Of a stretch of 64,000 nt of DNA, positions 12,748-24,489 are shown one piece after another; within the stretch, counting starts at the first letter, position 1; each line of letters opens with the position of its first letter. Made by a program: the position numbers and the translations under genes. A model generated the notes under the pieces. That model was not told where the DNA came from, did not search any database, and worked only from the letters and a program-made list of their open reading frames with translations. The stretch is taken from the NCBI GenBank assembly GCA_964017125.1, contig OZ024912.1:60726107-60790106 (forward strand). The letters run 5' to 3'. The DNA is from Flabesymbios commensalis. Lineage: Eukaryota; Annelida; Polychaeta; Terebellida; Flabelligeridae.

Positions 12748-12749
12748 TA

Positions 12750-13285
12750 ATGATAAAAATATATTCATGTAGTAATAGTTAGCATAAGTCATTTGAGAAA
12801 TTTGTCTGTTTGGATGCTTTTTAAAAACTTTGTTTAATTATTTCAGTGGTTATCTTTATAAAAATGTAAAAGTGTATTGCTTGTAGGTCCAAAAAACATT
12901 TAACAAAAACACTATTTAGTTATTTTAGTTTCTCAATATGGTTAGCAACAATTAACATTGAATCGGTATAGTTTTAGCTTAGCTCATAGTTTTGCCTCTG
13001 ATAAAAAAAACTACATTTTTTTCTAATTCATCATTTTTTTATTCATTCATTCATTTACATGCATAATTCAATTTCAAAAATCAGGGGTTGTACAATTGTT
13101 AAAACATCATCTGATGTTTTTAAACCTACACAAATCATTTCTCACTAGTAAATACATTAAAATGTATATTATGACTGTTTAATCATTAATCCAGGAAAAA
13201 ATTCTGGCTCGTAAGATCCTACTATGTTCTTTTAAAGTTCACTGAATTTAATTTGAAATCCAAAGTCGTATGTTGCAGTAACTGT
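12750..13285. other. AT-rich spacer between convergent Polinton genes
   Basis: About 530 bp between the plus-strand protease and the minus-strand genes. It is AT-rich with several A/T runs and shows no ORF or repeat I can support. Transcripts from both sides would end here. Confidence 0.6.
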
Positions 13286-13835
13286 TTAAAGTTTCACATT
13301 AAGTAATTGTCCACGTCCGATTTTTGAATGAATAATCCGTGCATAACTTTGTAAAGTTGTGTGTCCAAATCGTTGGCATTCATTCATATATGTAAGAACT
13401 TTTTTGGGGCTGCCCATAAGTATCAACTTTCCACTTTCATATACAATACATGTGAATGGTAATTTCCGACATTTCCATACAAGTGATGATTTTCTCTTAA
13501 TAACATTCGATAGCTGTGGTTCTAGAACATCCAAGTTCAGTTTGACACTATATAATCCAGAGCACACAATGTTATTATATTTCAAGTCATTGTGAATTAC
13601 GACTGTTTAGGAATAGAATCTGTCCATTTGGTTTACGAACAACATATTTTCTATACCCCACACACACCCTAGTATCCAGGCTATGATCTAGTTCAGATAC
13701 CAATTCAGTTTTCAGCCACACATCTGATGATATAAAGTATATGTGGGTCTCTGTTGCTAATTCAGCATAACAGCGCTTGTCCTTTTGTCGAATTGCTACT
13801 TTCACACTGTCAGAGAGTACATATGAAACATCCAT
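13286..13835 (-). pseudogene. Polinton minus-strand gene(s) with a TBP-like half-repeat
   Basis: Two adjacent frames lie on the minus strand. The downstream one (13,286-13,585) shows a pattern close to one half of the TATA-binding protein saddle: YNNIVCSGLYSVKLNLDVL, a conserved Asn in the next helix, then CIVYESGKLILMGSPKK, comparable to the LIFSSGKMVCTGAKS strand pair of TBP. The upstream frame (13,587-13,835) is not recognised. A TBP-fold protein would bind DNA or help transcription. This is inference from motif spacing only. The region belongs to the fossil element. Confidence 0.5.
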
Positions 13836-14119
13836 GGTTGTGTCCTTTTTTATCTACATTGCCAAGAACCAGACCCACTGTCTTATACCAACCAGCTGAC
13901 GATTATCAGCCTCTGTGGTGAGTCATCATGGAAGGTTTAACCACAATATAACTGCTGTGTCAACAAATCTGATCACTTACCTAAAAATGATGTTGAATTT
14001 TTAGTAAGCTACATTGCCTAATGATATTCAAACGGTGTGTAATATCTGCACATAAAATAGCCTTCTAGATTTTGGTGGTCAGTATCTAAATAACATGGAT
14101 ACACTCTTGCTTCCTTTGG

Positions 14120-14345
14120 TAGGTTCTTTTGAATTTCACTCTTTCTATCAATAAGTTGTTTAAAATTGTTTAATCATCATACACACACCAGTTTTATTCG
14201 GTTTCTCTTCACCATTTTCCATGTACCACTGACGAATATGAATATGTTGTAGTCTTCGGGATCTTGAAATATAAATTCCACCGCCTATATGCATGTTAAA
14301 TGTATCGTTTTCTTCATCGGAAAAAATATCCCCGACTGTTCTTTT
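14120..14345 (-). pseudogene. PC4/Sub1-like coactivator remnant in the Polinton
   Basis: Minus-strand translation gives FNMHIGGGIYISRSRRLQH, then IHIRQWYMENGEEKPNKTG, matching the core pattern of PC4 coactivators (IDIR-x-x-Y...GE-x-KPG-x-KGI). PC4 binds single-stranded DNA and supports transcription or replication. The remnant is short and broken. It lies beside the TBP-like gene, so this strand may have carried a small transcription module. Confidence 0.5.
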
Positions 14346-15415
14346 TTACAAATCTTGTCCAGTTTTGTGGATTAAGTCGAATACTGTGTTTTGTTGGGAA
14401 TGTTTTTAAGTTGATGATAAACAACATTTCCGAAAATCAATTCCTATGTCACCATTGTATATAATAATCTGTACCTGTAGATCATTTCCTAATTCAGTTG
14501 TATAAAATACACTTGTGCTACCCATTCTGGAGTACGTTTCGTATATAATCTCATGTAAAAATTGAAGTCTAATATATAGCCTACAAAATATGTCTAGTCA
14601 TCAGTAAATGAAATATGTCAGACATCACGTGATTACAGATATGTTTTTCACAACCAATCTATCTGTAAGGAGGTCTATCTATCTCTGTGTTGCGCACCTT
14701 CCTGCTATTATTAAATAGCGTGATTGGTGAAGCGTGATGGTAGGAGTGTCAGTGATGTCGCCTGTGGTCCAAGTTAATTTTGTTTCTTTTTGAGTTTTTG
14801 GTTTTATTTGGGTCATTTTTCCAATGGTTTTGTTCAGTATTCCGTGTGCTTCTGATTAATTCAGGTTGTTTTGCTATTAAATGAATGGATTTTATATTTT
14901 AAATTGTGTGTGCTTTAGCATATATTCAATTAGTGTTCAAATTTGTTCAAAACAGTGATCATGACAATGGTCAATAGCTGTTTAATAGCATTATGATCGG
15001 CCCAGCGTTGTGATAACACTCACAGCTCTGTGTTTTCTGGGAATGGATTATCGTATACGCCAAAATATCCCTACAAACAGCACTCGCAATAGACATAGCC
15101 AACGCTGTTAATGTATTTGTGTACAAATTCTGTTTTGGGACTTTCCATTGATCTAAAAGCTCGAAACGTATATATACAGACCTAGCGAGACAAGGGTTAA
15201 GTGGAGCCATCTGTGGTGTAGGTCAGTGGGCCAGTGTCGCAGACAGTGGGCCATCATAAATTCAGCGTCTCTTGCGGCATAGTAGTCATCTGCGTGTGTA
15301 TAGCATAGTGTGTGTGTATCACTCTGCTTTGCCTGTATCATCACTGATCATAGGATGTACATGATGTAAGCACTTTAAAAAGGGGTCCCACGTCACTCAA
15401 AAACACTGGGGGATT
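14345..15415. other. Right interior of the Polinton without a recognised gene
   Basis: About 1.1 kb between the PC4-like remnant and the right inverted repeat. Only short frames occur. None resembles the protein-primed DNA polymerase that full Polintons carry at about 1,000 residues. Confidence 0.55.
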
Positions 15416-16236
15416 TGATTCTAAACAACCCTATCACTAATCTGCTTAATCACATCCAAGTCTTACATATACGATGTTAAAAGTAAACTGTTTTTTGGCG
15501 AAAGGTGAATATATATTGAATATATATATATGCAGCAGGCTGTCGGATACCGACAGACTAGTAAATAACACTGTGCTCGCACTGAGAAACATCTGTGGTG
15601 AAATGATTAGCGACTTGTCTCTCTGCCAACATAGACATTGGGCAAACATTCTACCACTATGTTATAAGCGATCAATTCTGTATCTGATGATAATGCGTAC
15701 TTTTTTCATCAGAGTTTGTTACTGCAGAGTAATATTATTTTTGTTGTCTTCAGATAAAATAAGATGCTAATACATTAACATGAGCAAGTGTGTTGCATAA
15801 TAGATGAATGTTTTTAACTAAAACGGAAGTAATTCTCTTGATGTGTAACACAGACTGCCTGAATATGAGATTGCTTGATCACATGTCTCCATTTTTGAAT
15901 CAGTCGTTTTTGTTGCTGATGGTACTGCTAGGATTTAGCTAATATTATCTCTGGTACACCTCAACTTTCTACATATATTGAACACATGACAAATGTTTTA
16001 TAGCAGAGAGATGTCACACACAGACACATCAATTTACTGTAGTTCACAAATGGCTGTTTTTAAGATAATAGTTGGTGGAAAAAAAACGCACAAGTAAAAA
16101 AAGTTAGAATAAAAACATTATAACTTCAAAAACAAAAATATTATAACCGGAATCGAATTTTAAGATAATATTTGAGTAAAAAACACACACCAGGACAAAT
16201 TGGTGTAAAAATGTTTTTAAGCGTGTAAAAATCCAC
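15416..16236 (-). repeat. Right terminal inverted repeat of the Polinton
   Basis: This is the reverse-complement partner of 6,197-7,163. Similarity runs from TGATTCTAAACAACCC at the inner edge to GTGTAAAAATC at the outer edge. Confidence 0.9.
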
Positions 16237-16334
16237 CTAAAAGTCCTAAAAGGATATTTTTTACAAAGTTTTTACAAAGTTTAAACAACTTGCAAAAGAC
16301 AATTTTTTGTTAGTGGGTTGGTGTTTGTCTACGG

Positions 16335-16635
16335 TTTTTAATATGTACCTTGCAAAACATTAACAGCATTAAAAACATCCAATTCTAGTGTAACCAAATT
16401 TTTTTTACATCCCACCCAGGGGAGAGGGTGGGTGGTACCCAAATCTGGAATGGTCATGCCAACGTTGTACCAGAGTTGTATCAGAGTTTTTAATATGTAC
16501 CTTGTAAAACATTAACAGCATTAAAAACATCCAATTCTAGTGTCTCCAAATTTTGTTCACATCCTACCCAGGAGAGGGGGTGGGTGGTACCAAAATCTGG
16601 AATGTTCGTGCCAACGTTGTACCAGAGTTGTATCA
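16335..16635. repeat. Tandem duplication, two units of about 149 bp
   Basis: The block starting TTTTTAATATGTACCTTG and ending near CAACGTTGTACCAGAGTT occurs twice in a row with a few differences. A short CCAGCATTGACAACCATT-type repeat follows at 16,740-16,805. Confidence 0.9.
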
Positions 16636-17388
16636 GAGTTGTAGTACCCAGTCTATGGGATGCTACCCTGGGGAGGGGGTTGGGGTAATGAATGGTTGAA
16701 AAACAATGTTGTACCAACGTTAGGCCAGCATTGGGGACTTTGCCAGCATTGACAACCATTATACAACCATGCCAGCATTGACAGCCATTATACAGCCATT
16801 ATCCGCGTACCCAATCTATATACGCTACTACTGGTTACTCGAAAGGCGAGAGCATTTCACGTGACATAAATATTCTCTTCAAATGTCCATGGTTAAGGCT
16901 AGATGTAGGTGGCAGTGCATGCAGTGGCAGTGCATGCATATAGTCCTTGTAGCAAATACGGCACAAGCTCGGTATTTCACAACAAAACGTCCTGTGCAAA
17001 AAGTATGTAAAGAGGAGGTTGTGTGATTTCCAATACCTGAATCTATTGCAAATACCACGAGGCATATCGAAAATAGTCAATTGTATCAAGTTCACAGTAT
17101 TCCCATAGTCTCCTATAAACAGTTCGCACATGCAATGGCCAGTTGTCATCACGGTCAGAAGTAATGGAAGTTCAAAAGTAGCGACATGGGTCAGACTTCT
17201 CCTGACATTCTTGTTCTTCAAATCTTAAACTTATGTCAGTAGTTTCAGTGGAAACCTGTTCAAACATTTCCAAGCATGCGTGAGTCCTTCTGCATCTGAG
17301 AACATATTATCTAGTCCATAGGCATCATGCTTACTTACTAGTTTATTGTTTCTCCCACCTTGCTAATTAATTTGTATATGTTGGTAGC

Positions 17389-17600
17389 TCAATATGCAGT
17401 TGTAATGTGCGATAAGAACACTAGTTTAGATTCATTTCTCCTACGATTCATGGCAAACTGGAGGATCTGCAAAGAGTTTTTTGACATCTCGATTATAAAT
17501 GGTAACATTTGTGACATTTGATCAAACCATTCACTCAATATCTGACAAAGTAAAGTATATCCATTTTGCAAAAGAAGGCCAATGCGATCTAATGCTACGG
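17389..17600 (-). pseudogene. Interrupted minus-strand ORF, downstream part, family unknown
   Basis: The minus-strand frame reads VALDRIGLLLQNGYTLLCQ and continues about 45 residues to a stop at 17,389. It begins exactly where the transposon at 17,600-21,168 ends. On the other side of that transposon the sequence can be read LKALGADVER, so one coding stretch appears to have been split by the insertion. No family was recognised. It may be an exon of a host gene or of another repeat. Confidence 0.4.
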
Positions 17601-18235
17601 TCCCACGATGTTTTCGCGATGCATAAATTTGGGCATCGCCAGGGCAGCGCCCCCATACATCAGTGGTTCGGCGGATGATCGGCGACGTACGCGAGTAATC
17701 GCTATGCTTCGCCAAGGCATCGGGACATCGAGAAAAAATTAAATGCATGCATTGAAATTTTCTCCCGATATTTCGACGCCAAATACTAACGGCGATATAT
17801 TGCCGAACAGCGCCGAGCAGTCGGCGATGTACACCAAGGTTAAAAATGTCCCAAGCACATCGGCGACACATCGGCGATGCTCGTGTAAATATCGGCGATG
17901 GATATTCGATGTGATTAAATCGCCGATGGTTTGATGATCCATCGCCGATCCATCGCCGATGCTTGTCGATGTTCCCGAGCTGCTAGGCGAAGCATCGGCG
18001 GTGATGCAGTTATGCTTCGCTGAGCGTTAGAAATCTCTTTTCTGATTGGTCGCCGATACTCACATGAACACTGTTATAACCCATTGAAAGGGAAAGCCTT
18101 GAATGCTGTGTATGATTGAAATCAGGTATTAACAATATAAATCAGCAAAAAAAAAGTATTTCTCTGAAATGATCCCCAAGCTGCTCAAGTTCGATGACCT
18201 TGAGTAATGCTCAAAAGTGAATTTTTAATATTGTA

Positions 18236-18360
18236 GGGAGCTTCCGTGACCGAGAGGTAGCGTGCTCGACCTCAGACCGTCATGATTCGAATTTCGAATC
18301 CTGTGTATGGAGGGCAGTATCATCTCATTCATCTCACCATCCTCATCGGGAGATTTGTTA
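18236..18360 (+). mobile_element. Truncated SINE, second tRNA-like head and part of the body
   Basis: It carries CCGTGACCGAGAGGTAGCG, then GATTCGAATTTCGAATCCTG and the body segment TCATCTCATTCATCTCACC. It breaks off before the tail. It is the same family as 9,672-9,990, with no recognisable first head. Confidence 0.8.
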
Positions 18361-18975
18361 GGTCCCTTATTATGGTATTTGGAAACTAACTTGATATATT
18401 AAATATGGGATCGTTTATCTTATGAGGAGAAGTCTGGATAAGAATACAGTATCAAGCTTCTTTATTGATGATTCATATTTCACAGGATTCAGTCTTATAT
18501 ATAGATAGTAAACATGATAATGATAGTCTCAGTGAGAACGTGGTAGTCTTATTTATTAATACACTATTGTAAAAGTCATATGTCTCAATCCCTGTGAGTA
18601 GCCGTTTCTGACAGCGGCCGGGTCGACGGCTCGCATGACACTGCCTCACTCAGGCTGCACAACTTGCCTTTCTCTGTCCGCGTCACATACCAGGCAAATA
18701 GCCCGAGAGCCGCGTCCACATTCCAGTGCCTCGCGGATCCGGCCTCCTATGTCATTGTCAGTACGGCGTTGGTACAACGCTAAAACTCAAATAAAGCTCT
18801 GAGTGATTGGTTGAATGTTAGCATAGCACACTCTACTTGATATTCCACGATTTTGAACTTTAACAGATTATCACTGGCCCCCTAGTTTCAAATTACCCCC
18901 TCAATTTTACCGGTTAACTTTCAATGAAGACAATAAATTATTTTTCATATTTTCATCACATGGCATTAAGATATT
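18360..18975. other. Unassigned stretch with a GC-rich island
   Basis: No gene was recognised. 18,600-18,780 is clearly richer in GC and CpG (for example GCGGCCGGGTCGACGGC) than its surroundings. This may be an old repeat or a fragment of an unmethylated region. Confidence 0.4.
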
Positions 18976-19345
18976 TTTAGAGACACTTTAATCTCCATAG
19001 GTATAGCCCTTTTATCTCTGGGGGAAGCAACGAAAAATAATGTGTTAACAAGAGGTTTAAAATCACTTTAATCTTCATATAACCCTTTAATCTCTATTTC
19101 ACCTAAAATTGTTAGCGCGAGGTTTTAAAACACTTTATTCTTCATTAGCCCTTTGACCCTATTTGAACTAACATAAAAAACTGTTTGCGCGAGGTCTTGA
19201 AACACTTATATCTCCATGTAACAATTTGATTTCTTTGGCAACTAGTGAAAAAGACAATTTTATGAACACGATGTCTGGAAACACTCAATCCTCATATAAC
19301 CTGATGATCTCTAGGGTCAACTGACGAAAAAATAGTCCCGCGCTG
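18975..19345. repeat. Degenerate tandem repeat, five units of about 67-80 bp
   Basis: Each unit carries a variant of CACTTTAATCTCCATATAACCC, followed by TGAT/TAATCTCT and a GCGCGAGG-like box. Unit starts lie near 18,984, 19,064, 19,131, 19,203 and 19,282. Confidence 0.75.
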
Positions 19346-19489
19346 TCAGTGTCGTTATTATCTATCGATTTATCTATAGCAGATGTAACGTTGTTCATGT
19401 TTCCGCCTGTTCTAAAGATTGGTGCCAAACTCTCTATTTTTGTAGGACTGTATCATTATTTTTAGTGACAAAATAATCACTAAAAAATT

Positions 19490-19590
19490 ATTGAGCTTAA
19501 GGGGTTAATGCAGATGACCAGGGAGTTAAGAGGTTAATCCAGAAAATGAGGGAGCTTAAGGGGTTAATGCAGATGATATGCGCATATGGG
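19490..19590. repeat. Short tandem repeat around GAGCTTAAGGGGTTAATGCAG
   Basis: GAGCTTAAGGGGTTAATGC occurs twice (near 19,493 and 19,550) with a diverged copy between them. Confidence 0.8.
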
Positions 19591-19811
19591 CCTACCTTGC
19601 CCACATGCTTACAGCATTACGCAATGCCAGTCTTTTCCGGTGCATAAAAAATCGAACGCACACATGGCGGCGCCCCACTCTTGTGAACGTTGACCATGTT
19701 GCGCATGTGGGTGTCCCACCATGTGTATTCAGCGAATCGTCTACTTTAATCTAGGTCTAACGGTACTTAAATAGTCACCAATGATCATATTTGGCGTCAT
19801 AGCACCTTGAA

Positions 19812-19958
19812 AGGGGGGGGGGGTAAAAGTTTTCTAGTTTCAAAATACCGGGGGTACGTTAAAACTAGTTTCAACTTACCCCCCCCCCCCCGTTAAGCTG
19901 AAACTAGTTTCAACGTACCCCCCGGTATGCTGAAGGGGGGGGGGTACGCTGAAACGGC
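19812..19958. repeat. Palindrome with G/C-tract arms and a poly-C loop
   Basis: Arms of about 35 bp around CTAGTTTCAACTTAC and its complement face each other across a run of 13 C. G tracts of 10-12 bases lie on both outer sides. The inner TTGAAACTAGTTTCAA is itself palindromic. Confidence 0.85.
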
Positions 19959-20020
19959 TACACGGGCTCAGCCTATATGAGCACAAAGGTGGCCTAAAAC
20001 CCCATTCATTTTATTTCAAA
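19958..20020 (+). mobile_element. SINE 3' tail fragment
   Basis: GCACAAAGGTGGCCTAAAAC followed by CATTCATTTTATTTC matches the tail of the SINEs at 9,672-9,990 and 29,865-30,165. The rest of the element is absent. Confidence 0.75.
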
Positions 20021-21164
20021 TGTGAATCTGATATAATTATTTAAAATTATTTGTATTTATTCTAATTTCGTAAGAATAAATGTATGGACAATGCGTCATT
20101 ATCAATAACAATTGCAAAAACTATTTTATGGCATTGATTCTAAATTAAGTGCCAAGTAAAAGAGGATAATCGAATGCAAGCCTTTTTTGAAATATTCACA
20201 AACTGCATTATTATATTTCATAAGCAATCGGTTTTCCATCTAAAGTTGTTATAGAGGATTGTCACAGTATTGTTTGTGTCAAGTACGTGAATAAATTGTC
20301 ATATAATATATTATATATAAATATAATATACTATAGTGATACATGTTATTGTAAAATTGCGCATATAATAATTCTTGTGTAACTAAGCGTATGGTACTGG
20401 TCTGTCATCTCCTGGGAGTGGCTCTGTGGGGATTAAGCACTAAGATTTTAAATTTAGCTTCATTGACCACCAATAACGGTAATTAAAGTATGTTGTTCTC
20501 CACACATTAATTAAGCTGGATAAACAAACATAATAACGCCGTCAACTGACACGCCTCTCAGAAAAGAGAGATGTTGTTTTATTGTTGGCACGCCCTCTGC
20601 AATAATAACCCAGTCGAGACAACTAATACAAATAATCATGGCATATTATTATGCATTTGACCTGATAAATAATTGTCAAAATATCAGGTGAAATTGATGA
20701 CAATCTTCTAGCAAAAATAGAACGGTGTACATACAAACGGTGTAGATAAAAGGTAATAGACTATTATCTATTACTTGACCATCTATATAGGCCCTATTCA
20801 TTACTATTACTTTTATTTTTTTGCGATCTATCACAATTACTATTATATTGAAATTGCTGCTATTACCTAATACTATTACACATTACTATGACCCCATCCC
20901 TGCTCTCAACAAGGCTCCATACCATCGCCATGACGTCGTTAAGACATCGCCACGATATCGCCAAGACATCACCATTACACCCCGACGCATCGCCGAACGA
21001 TCACCGACCGTCGCCGATATTAAAAGTACATCGTTAACTGTTAGCCGATGTAGCGCCGATTAATCCCCAAATATTCCCCGATGCATCTCCGAATATTCGG
21101 CGATGCATCGGTGATACTTGCCCGAAGGCTCGACAATACATCGCGTGTGAGTTTTCTCGTGGGA

Positions 21165-21482
21165 CGACACGTTCAACATCGGCACCCAAGGCTTTCAAAA
21201 TGCATTCTTAGTCTTAGCAGCTGATTTGCATACACCATTGAAAGTTACAGAACTGCGGCGCACCATTGTCTTTGTAGTGAATGATTCTGAAATGTCCATC
21301 TCTTTATTGCTATATCTACACAGGCTAGTTCTGCTTGTAATATAATGCCTGTATTTTTTTCTTGTAGGTGTACCACTTATAGCCGTCAATCCTGTTGTGG
21401 TACACATATTTTTGTCTTTCTTAATCCATTTTTCCAATCGTTTGCCTACAATGCCTTTTCGGATCAATGAAGTATGTTCCAT
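21165..21482 (-). pseudogene. Interrupted minus-strand ORF, upstream part, family unknown
   Basis: A 95-residue frame (MEHTSLIRKGIVGKRL...AAKTKNAF) ends just before the right end of the transposon at 17,600-21,168. After a shift of frame the sequence reads LKALGADVER up to the insertion point, which lines up with VALDRIGLLLQ on the other side. No family was recognised. The frame change and the insertion both argue that it is no longer coding. Confidence 0.35.
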
Positions 21483-21850
21483 ACTCTTTCTTTCATACCC
21501 CTTTCAATAGCACCTCAACTGGTGCACAAGATGGATTAGACCTCTGACGGCTGCTATACGCCGTTGCCAGCAACACAAGTTGGCATATATATACATTATG
21601 TGCTGATAAAGGAAGACTAGTGTTATTTATGATGTTCAGCAATACGCTGGCAACAACTGACAACAACTTGGACACAATCAAAACAATCAGTAGCATAGGG
21701 AATTCACCGCACTTGCTCTATGCAACACATATGTAGTGTACCAGCCGCTGTAGCCCTGTAGCAGACCTGTATGACGCACAAACCTTAATCATAAATACTG
21801 TGCATTAAAGGCAGACCTTCACATGTCATGTTTTATTTTTGCATAATCTT

Positions 21851-23415
21851 AGAGTGCTCAGCTCTCATTTTTTAACCACTGGGAACGATTTTTTCCCAAA
21901 GGCAAAAGTAGGGGGCGGAGCTTATTCGTAACGTCAAAGGGTGGAGACATGCTTGGCTGGTTATAATACACGTACATGTAGCTGATGATGTATTGTATCA
22001 TTTTATAAAACTGACCAAAGTCAACACGGAACGCTGGTCCAGCGCTGCCTGAATGCAGGTGCAGCACTAGAATTGATGGCCATCACCGCGACCGCTCCTG
22101 GTCAGTGTCTAGCATTCACTCGCCCCTTGCTCACCCTGTCGATGAGGGCTTATTGAAATGAATAGAAATCTAGTTCAGCTCATGTACAAATACAAGGAAC
22201 ATGAAACATATACCCGATGCAGTTTCGATGTTAATTCAGATTCAATAATGGGCGTTTTTTGTGTGTGAAGTCATGAGGTGGGAGATCCGCCCAGCCAAAG
22301 AAATGTTCACAGGGCCTTTAATATGTATTTCATAATGTTGAGGAATCGATTGGTTTCCATAAAAAGATTGTTTCTCAGCTTCTATTTCATGCCAGAGAAT
22401 CAAGGAATTATTTTTTGTGAGCTCACTTTTAAAGATGGCGATTTTTCTAGCTGACCAATTTGACAATAATGGATAAGAAATTAACCTATTATCGTCCATT
22501 ATGAAGTGATTTTTGTATGGATTTACAGGCCTCTACACAGGACTGGTTCATTTATTGTAAATGGTGCTGATCTAGAATATGATGAAAAAAAATAACATGC
22601 TGTTTTGGAGTATATATTAAAAACGTTGAGGGCAGAAATTAAAGTCAAAATTTCGATCTATCATCAATCTGAATCATTTCATTTTTGCTGTAAAATTTTG
22701 TAAATTTAATGTTCTTGACAACCCATCTAGCCCCAAAAATCATGATAGGCCCCACCATAGCTTCATATGTTATATTGAATCCAAAAATATTATGCGAATA
22801 ATTTTATTTTTATTTCCCCACTATTCATCAGCTAAGGAAATAATACACACTTTAAAATATGATGCTGAAAAAAACACCAGTATGTCAATAATAATAACTC
22901 ACTCACAGCTTTACATTGTGCATTATTTGCTCTTGATATTGACCTTGCAATCCGTTTGTAACATATAATCGCATAAATAACTCCAGAAGTTGACTCCACA
23001 GACAAAATTAATATCAAACGTAAATTTACACTTTCTGAGTCTAGTGGTTTAATAATTAGCTGATAAATATGGCCATTGGCGGCCATCTTGGATTTTGGGC
23101 TTTAGAGGCCATTTGCAGCCACTTTTGAAAAAAAACACCTCCTGATTTTTTAAAGGCTAATCAAAAAGGCTTGATCAATAAAATTAAAGTATATATCACA
23201 ATGAACTGTTTTCTAATTTAGCAGATTATTTTAGTCCACCAATTATGCATCATTCAGCCATCGTTGGCCCACGTTCTGTGTTGATTTTGGTCAGTTTGTT
23301 TAAGTCATACAGCACAGCTACATGTACATATTATAACCGACCATAGCAGCCCCGCCCAGCTTTTGCATTTGGGAAAATCGTTCTCAGTGGTGTAAAAATG
23401 GAATCTGAGCCCTCT
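21851..23415. mobile_element. Non-autonomous DNA transposon, 1.57 kb
   Basis: Inverted ends of about 140-180 bp (21,851-22,030 and 23,277-23,415) share GAGAACGATTTT-type and ACATGTAGCTG boxes and finish in AGAGNGCTCAG. The interior has no transposase. It includes a GGCCATCTTGGATTTTGG stretch of the kind scattered through this window. The target duplication was not resolved. Confidence 0.75.
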
Positions 23416-23544
23416 AGTCTTTTAAAAGTCGTCTAAAATAGTATGACATTGTGCAGAGTATGACGTCTAGTGACTACATCGGAACTTTAATAGACCAGCT
23501 ATAATATGTCTGAGCTACAGCAGCTCAATGATTTGAGCGCATCT

Positions 23545-23700
23545 CACTCTTAGTCTGGGAGCCTGCGACAGAAGATTTCACCCCATAAGGCCCATGACAA
23601 TTAACCTTATGACGCTAATTAGGTCATCGCTGTGATGCAGAAAAGATTTGTCAGCTGCGCCACGGAGGTCGGATCTGAACCCCACACCCCTTGCTCTTAA
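23545..23700 (-). repeat. SINE-like dispersed repeat, family B, copy 1
   Basis: It matches the reverse complement of 28,268-28,490. Read on the minus strand it contains CCTCCGTGGCGCAGCTGAC (box-A-like), GATGACCTAATTAGCG and GGGGTGAAATCTTCTGTC. It may be tRNA-derived. No clear box B was found. Confidence 0.7.
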
Positions 23701-24420
23701 TTCTGGTTGGTATTTGTCCAAGAAAATCTGCAGACGGACTTCATCGACTGATCAGTGCTGATGATATATTTTTTTGTTGTACATTCTGCAAACAAATTTA
23801 TGTATTTTATAAATAATGTCTTCAAGGCCACGGCCCAGTCTGACGAAAACTGACATTGCCTCTTTGCTTTTTTTTGTAGTAGCTTCAGTGGCATCACTTT
23901 ACCATTTCTGTTAAACGAGCAATTATAATCGCAACCAGTGAAGGCATGATATGCAGGGAGAGCCTTACACAGTGACTCTCCAAGTGCAGAAAGAATCTCG
24001 TTTACACTAACATAGCGGTGTGTATTACTGGTTCCAGCCTCTATTCATATTTTTAATGATTGATCCAAGAATTTATAACAGCAAAGGCAGTCTGTGTCAG
24101 ACGTACGAATTACAACATTGTTCGGAGCAGTTGTCTTTGCAAGATTGAGAAAACATTCGAAAATCAGCTTCTTCGTGAAAACTGTGTGGTCTATCGTCTA
24201 ATCTCTGTACTCTACCATCAACTACTTTGTAGCTATAGCATACATTGCCAGAATTAACAAAAAGAGTTTGAAGATACAAGCAAAACTATCGTCCTCCCAG
24301 GTATTGACAAGAAAGTCAATCAAGGATTCCTTAAAATGGTTATTTCTCAGGGCTTGATTCCAATTGCTCGGGCGTCTCTGAGATGGACCAGCGTTATTGA
24401 AGGCAGTTGATGATGACATT
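23690..24420 (-). pseudogene. Decayed copy of a multi-copy protein family (HEEAD / HAFTGCD motifs)
   Basis: Minus-strand pieces in order: NWNQALRNNHFKESLIDFLV, then SFHEEADFRM, then RYVSVNEILSALGESLCKAL and PAYHAFTGCDYNCSF. These are ordered landmarks of a large, unnamed protein family found in many copies in cnidarian, mollusc and deuterostome genomes. The biochemical role is unknown to me. Several frame changes and stops make this a pseudogene. Two related remnants lie at 27,345-27,920 and 36,830-38,090. Confidence 0.65.
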
Positions 24421-24489
24421 CTTAAATCTCAATAGCCATCTTTAATTGATGGGAACAGCCATTTATCAGTGAGAAAGTGTATGACATCA

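Larger units (their letters stand above)
17600..21168. mobile_element. Non-autonomous DNA transposon with subterminal CATCGGCGAT repeats
   Basis: The ends are inverted: GGTCCCACGAT on the left and the complement GTCCCACGAG on the right. About 450 bp inside the left end and 260 bp inside the right end are packed with copies of CATCGGCGAT or ATCGCCGAT. The interior holds a SINE fragment, degenerate tandem repeats and a G/C-tract palindrome but no transposase. The 2-3 bp target duplication (GT or CGT) is not certain. Clustered subterminal repeats are typical of transposase binding sites in hAT- and CACTA-like elements, but the superfamily is not established. Confidence 0.6.

Noticed and set aside
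16835-17221. A 128-residue minus-strand ORF with scattered Cys residues
   Set aside because: No recognisable family, motif or splice context. It is close to what chance allows in this composition.
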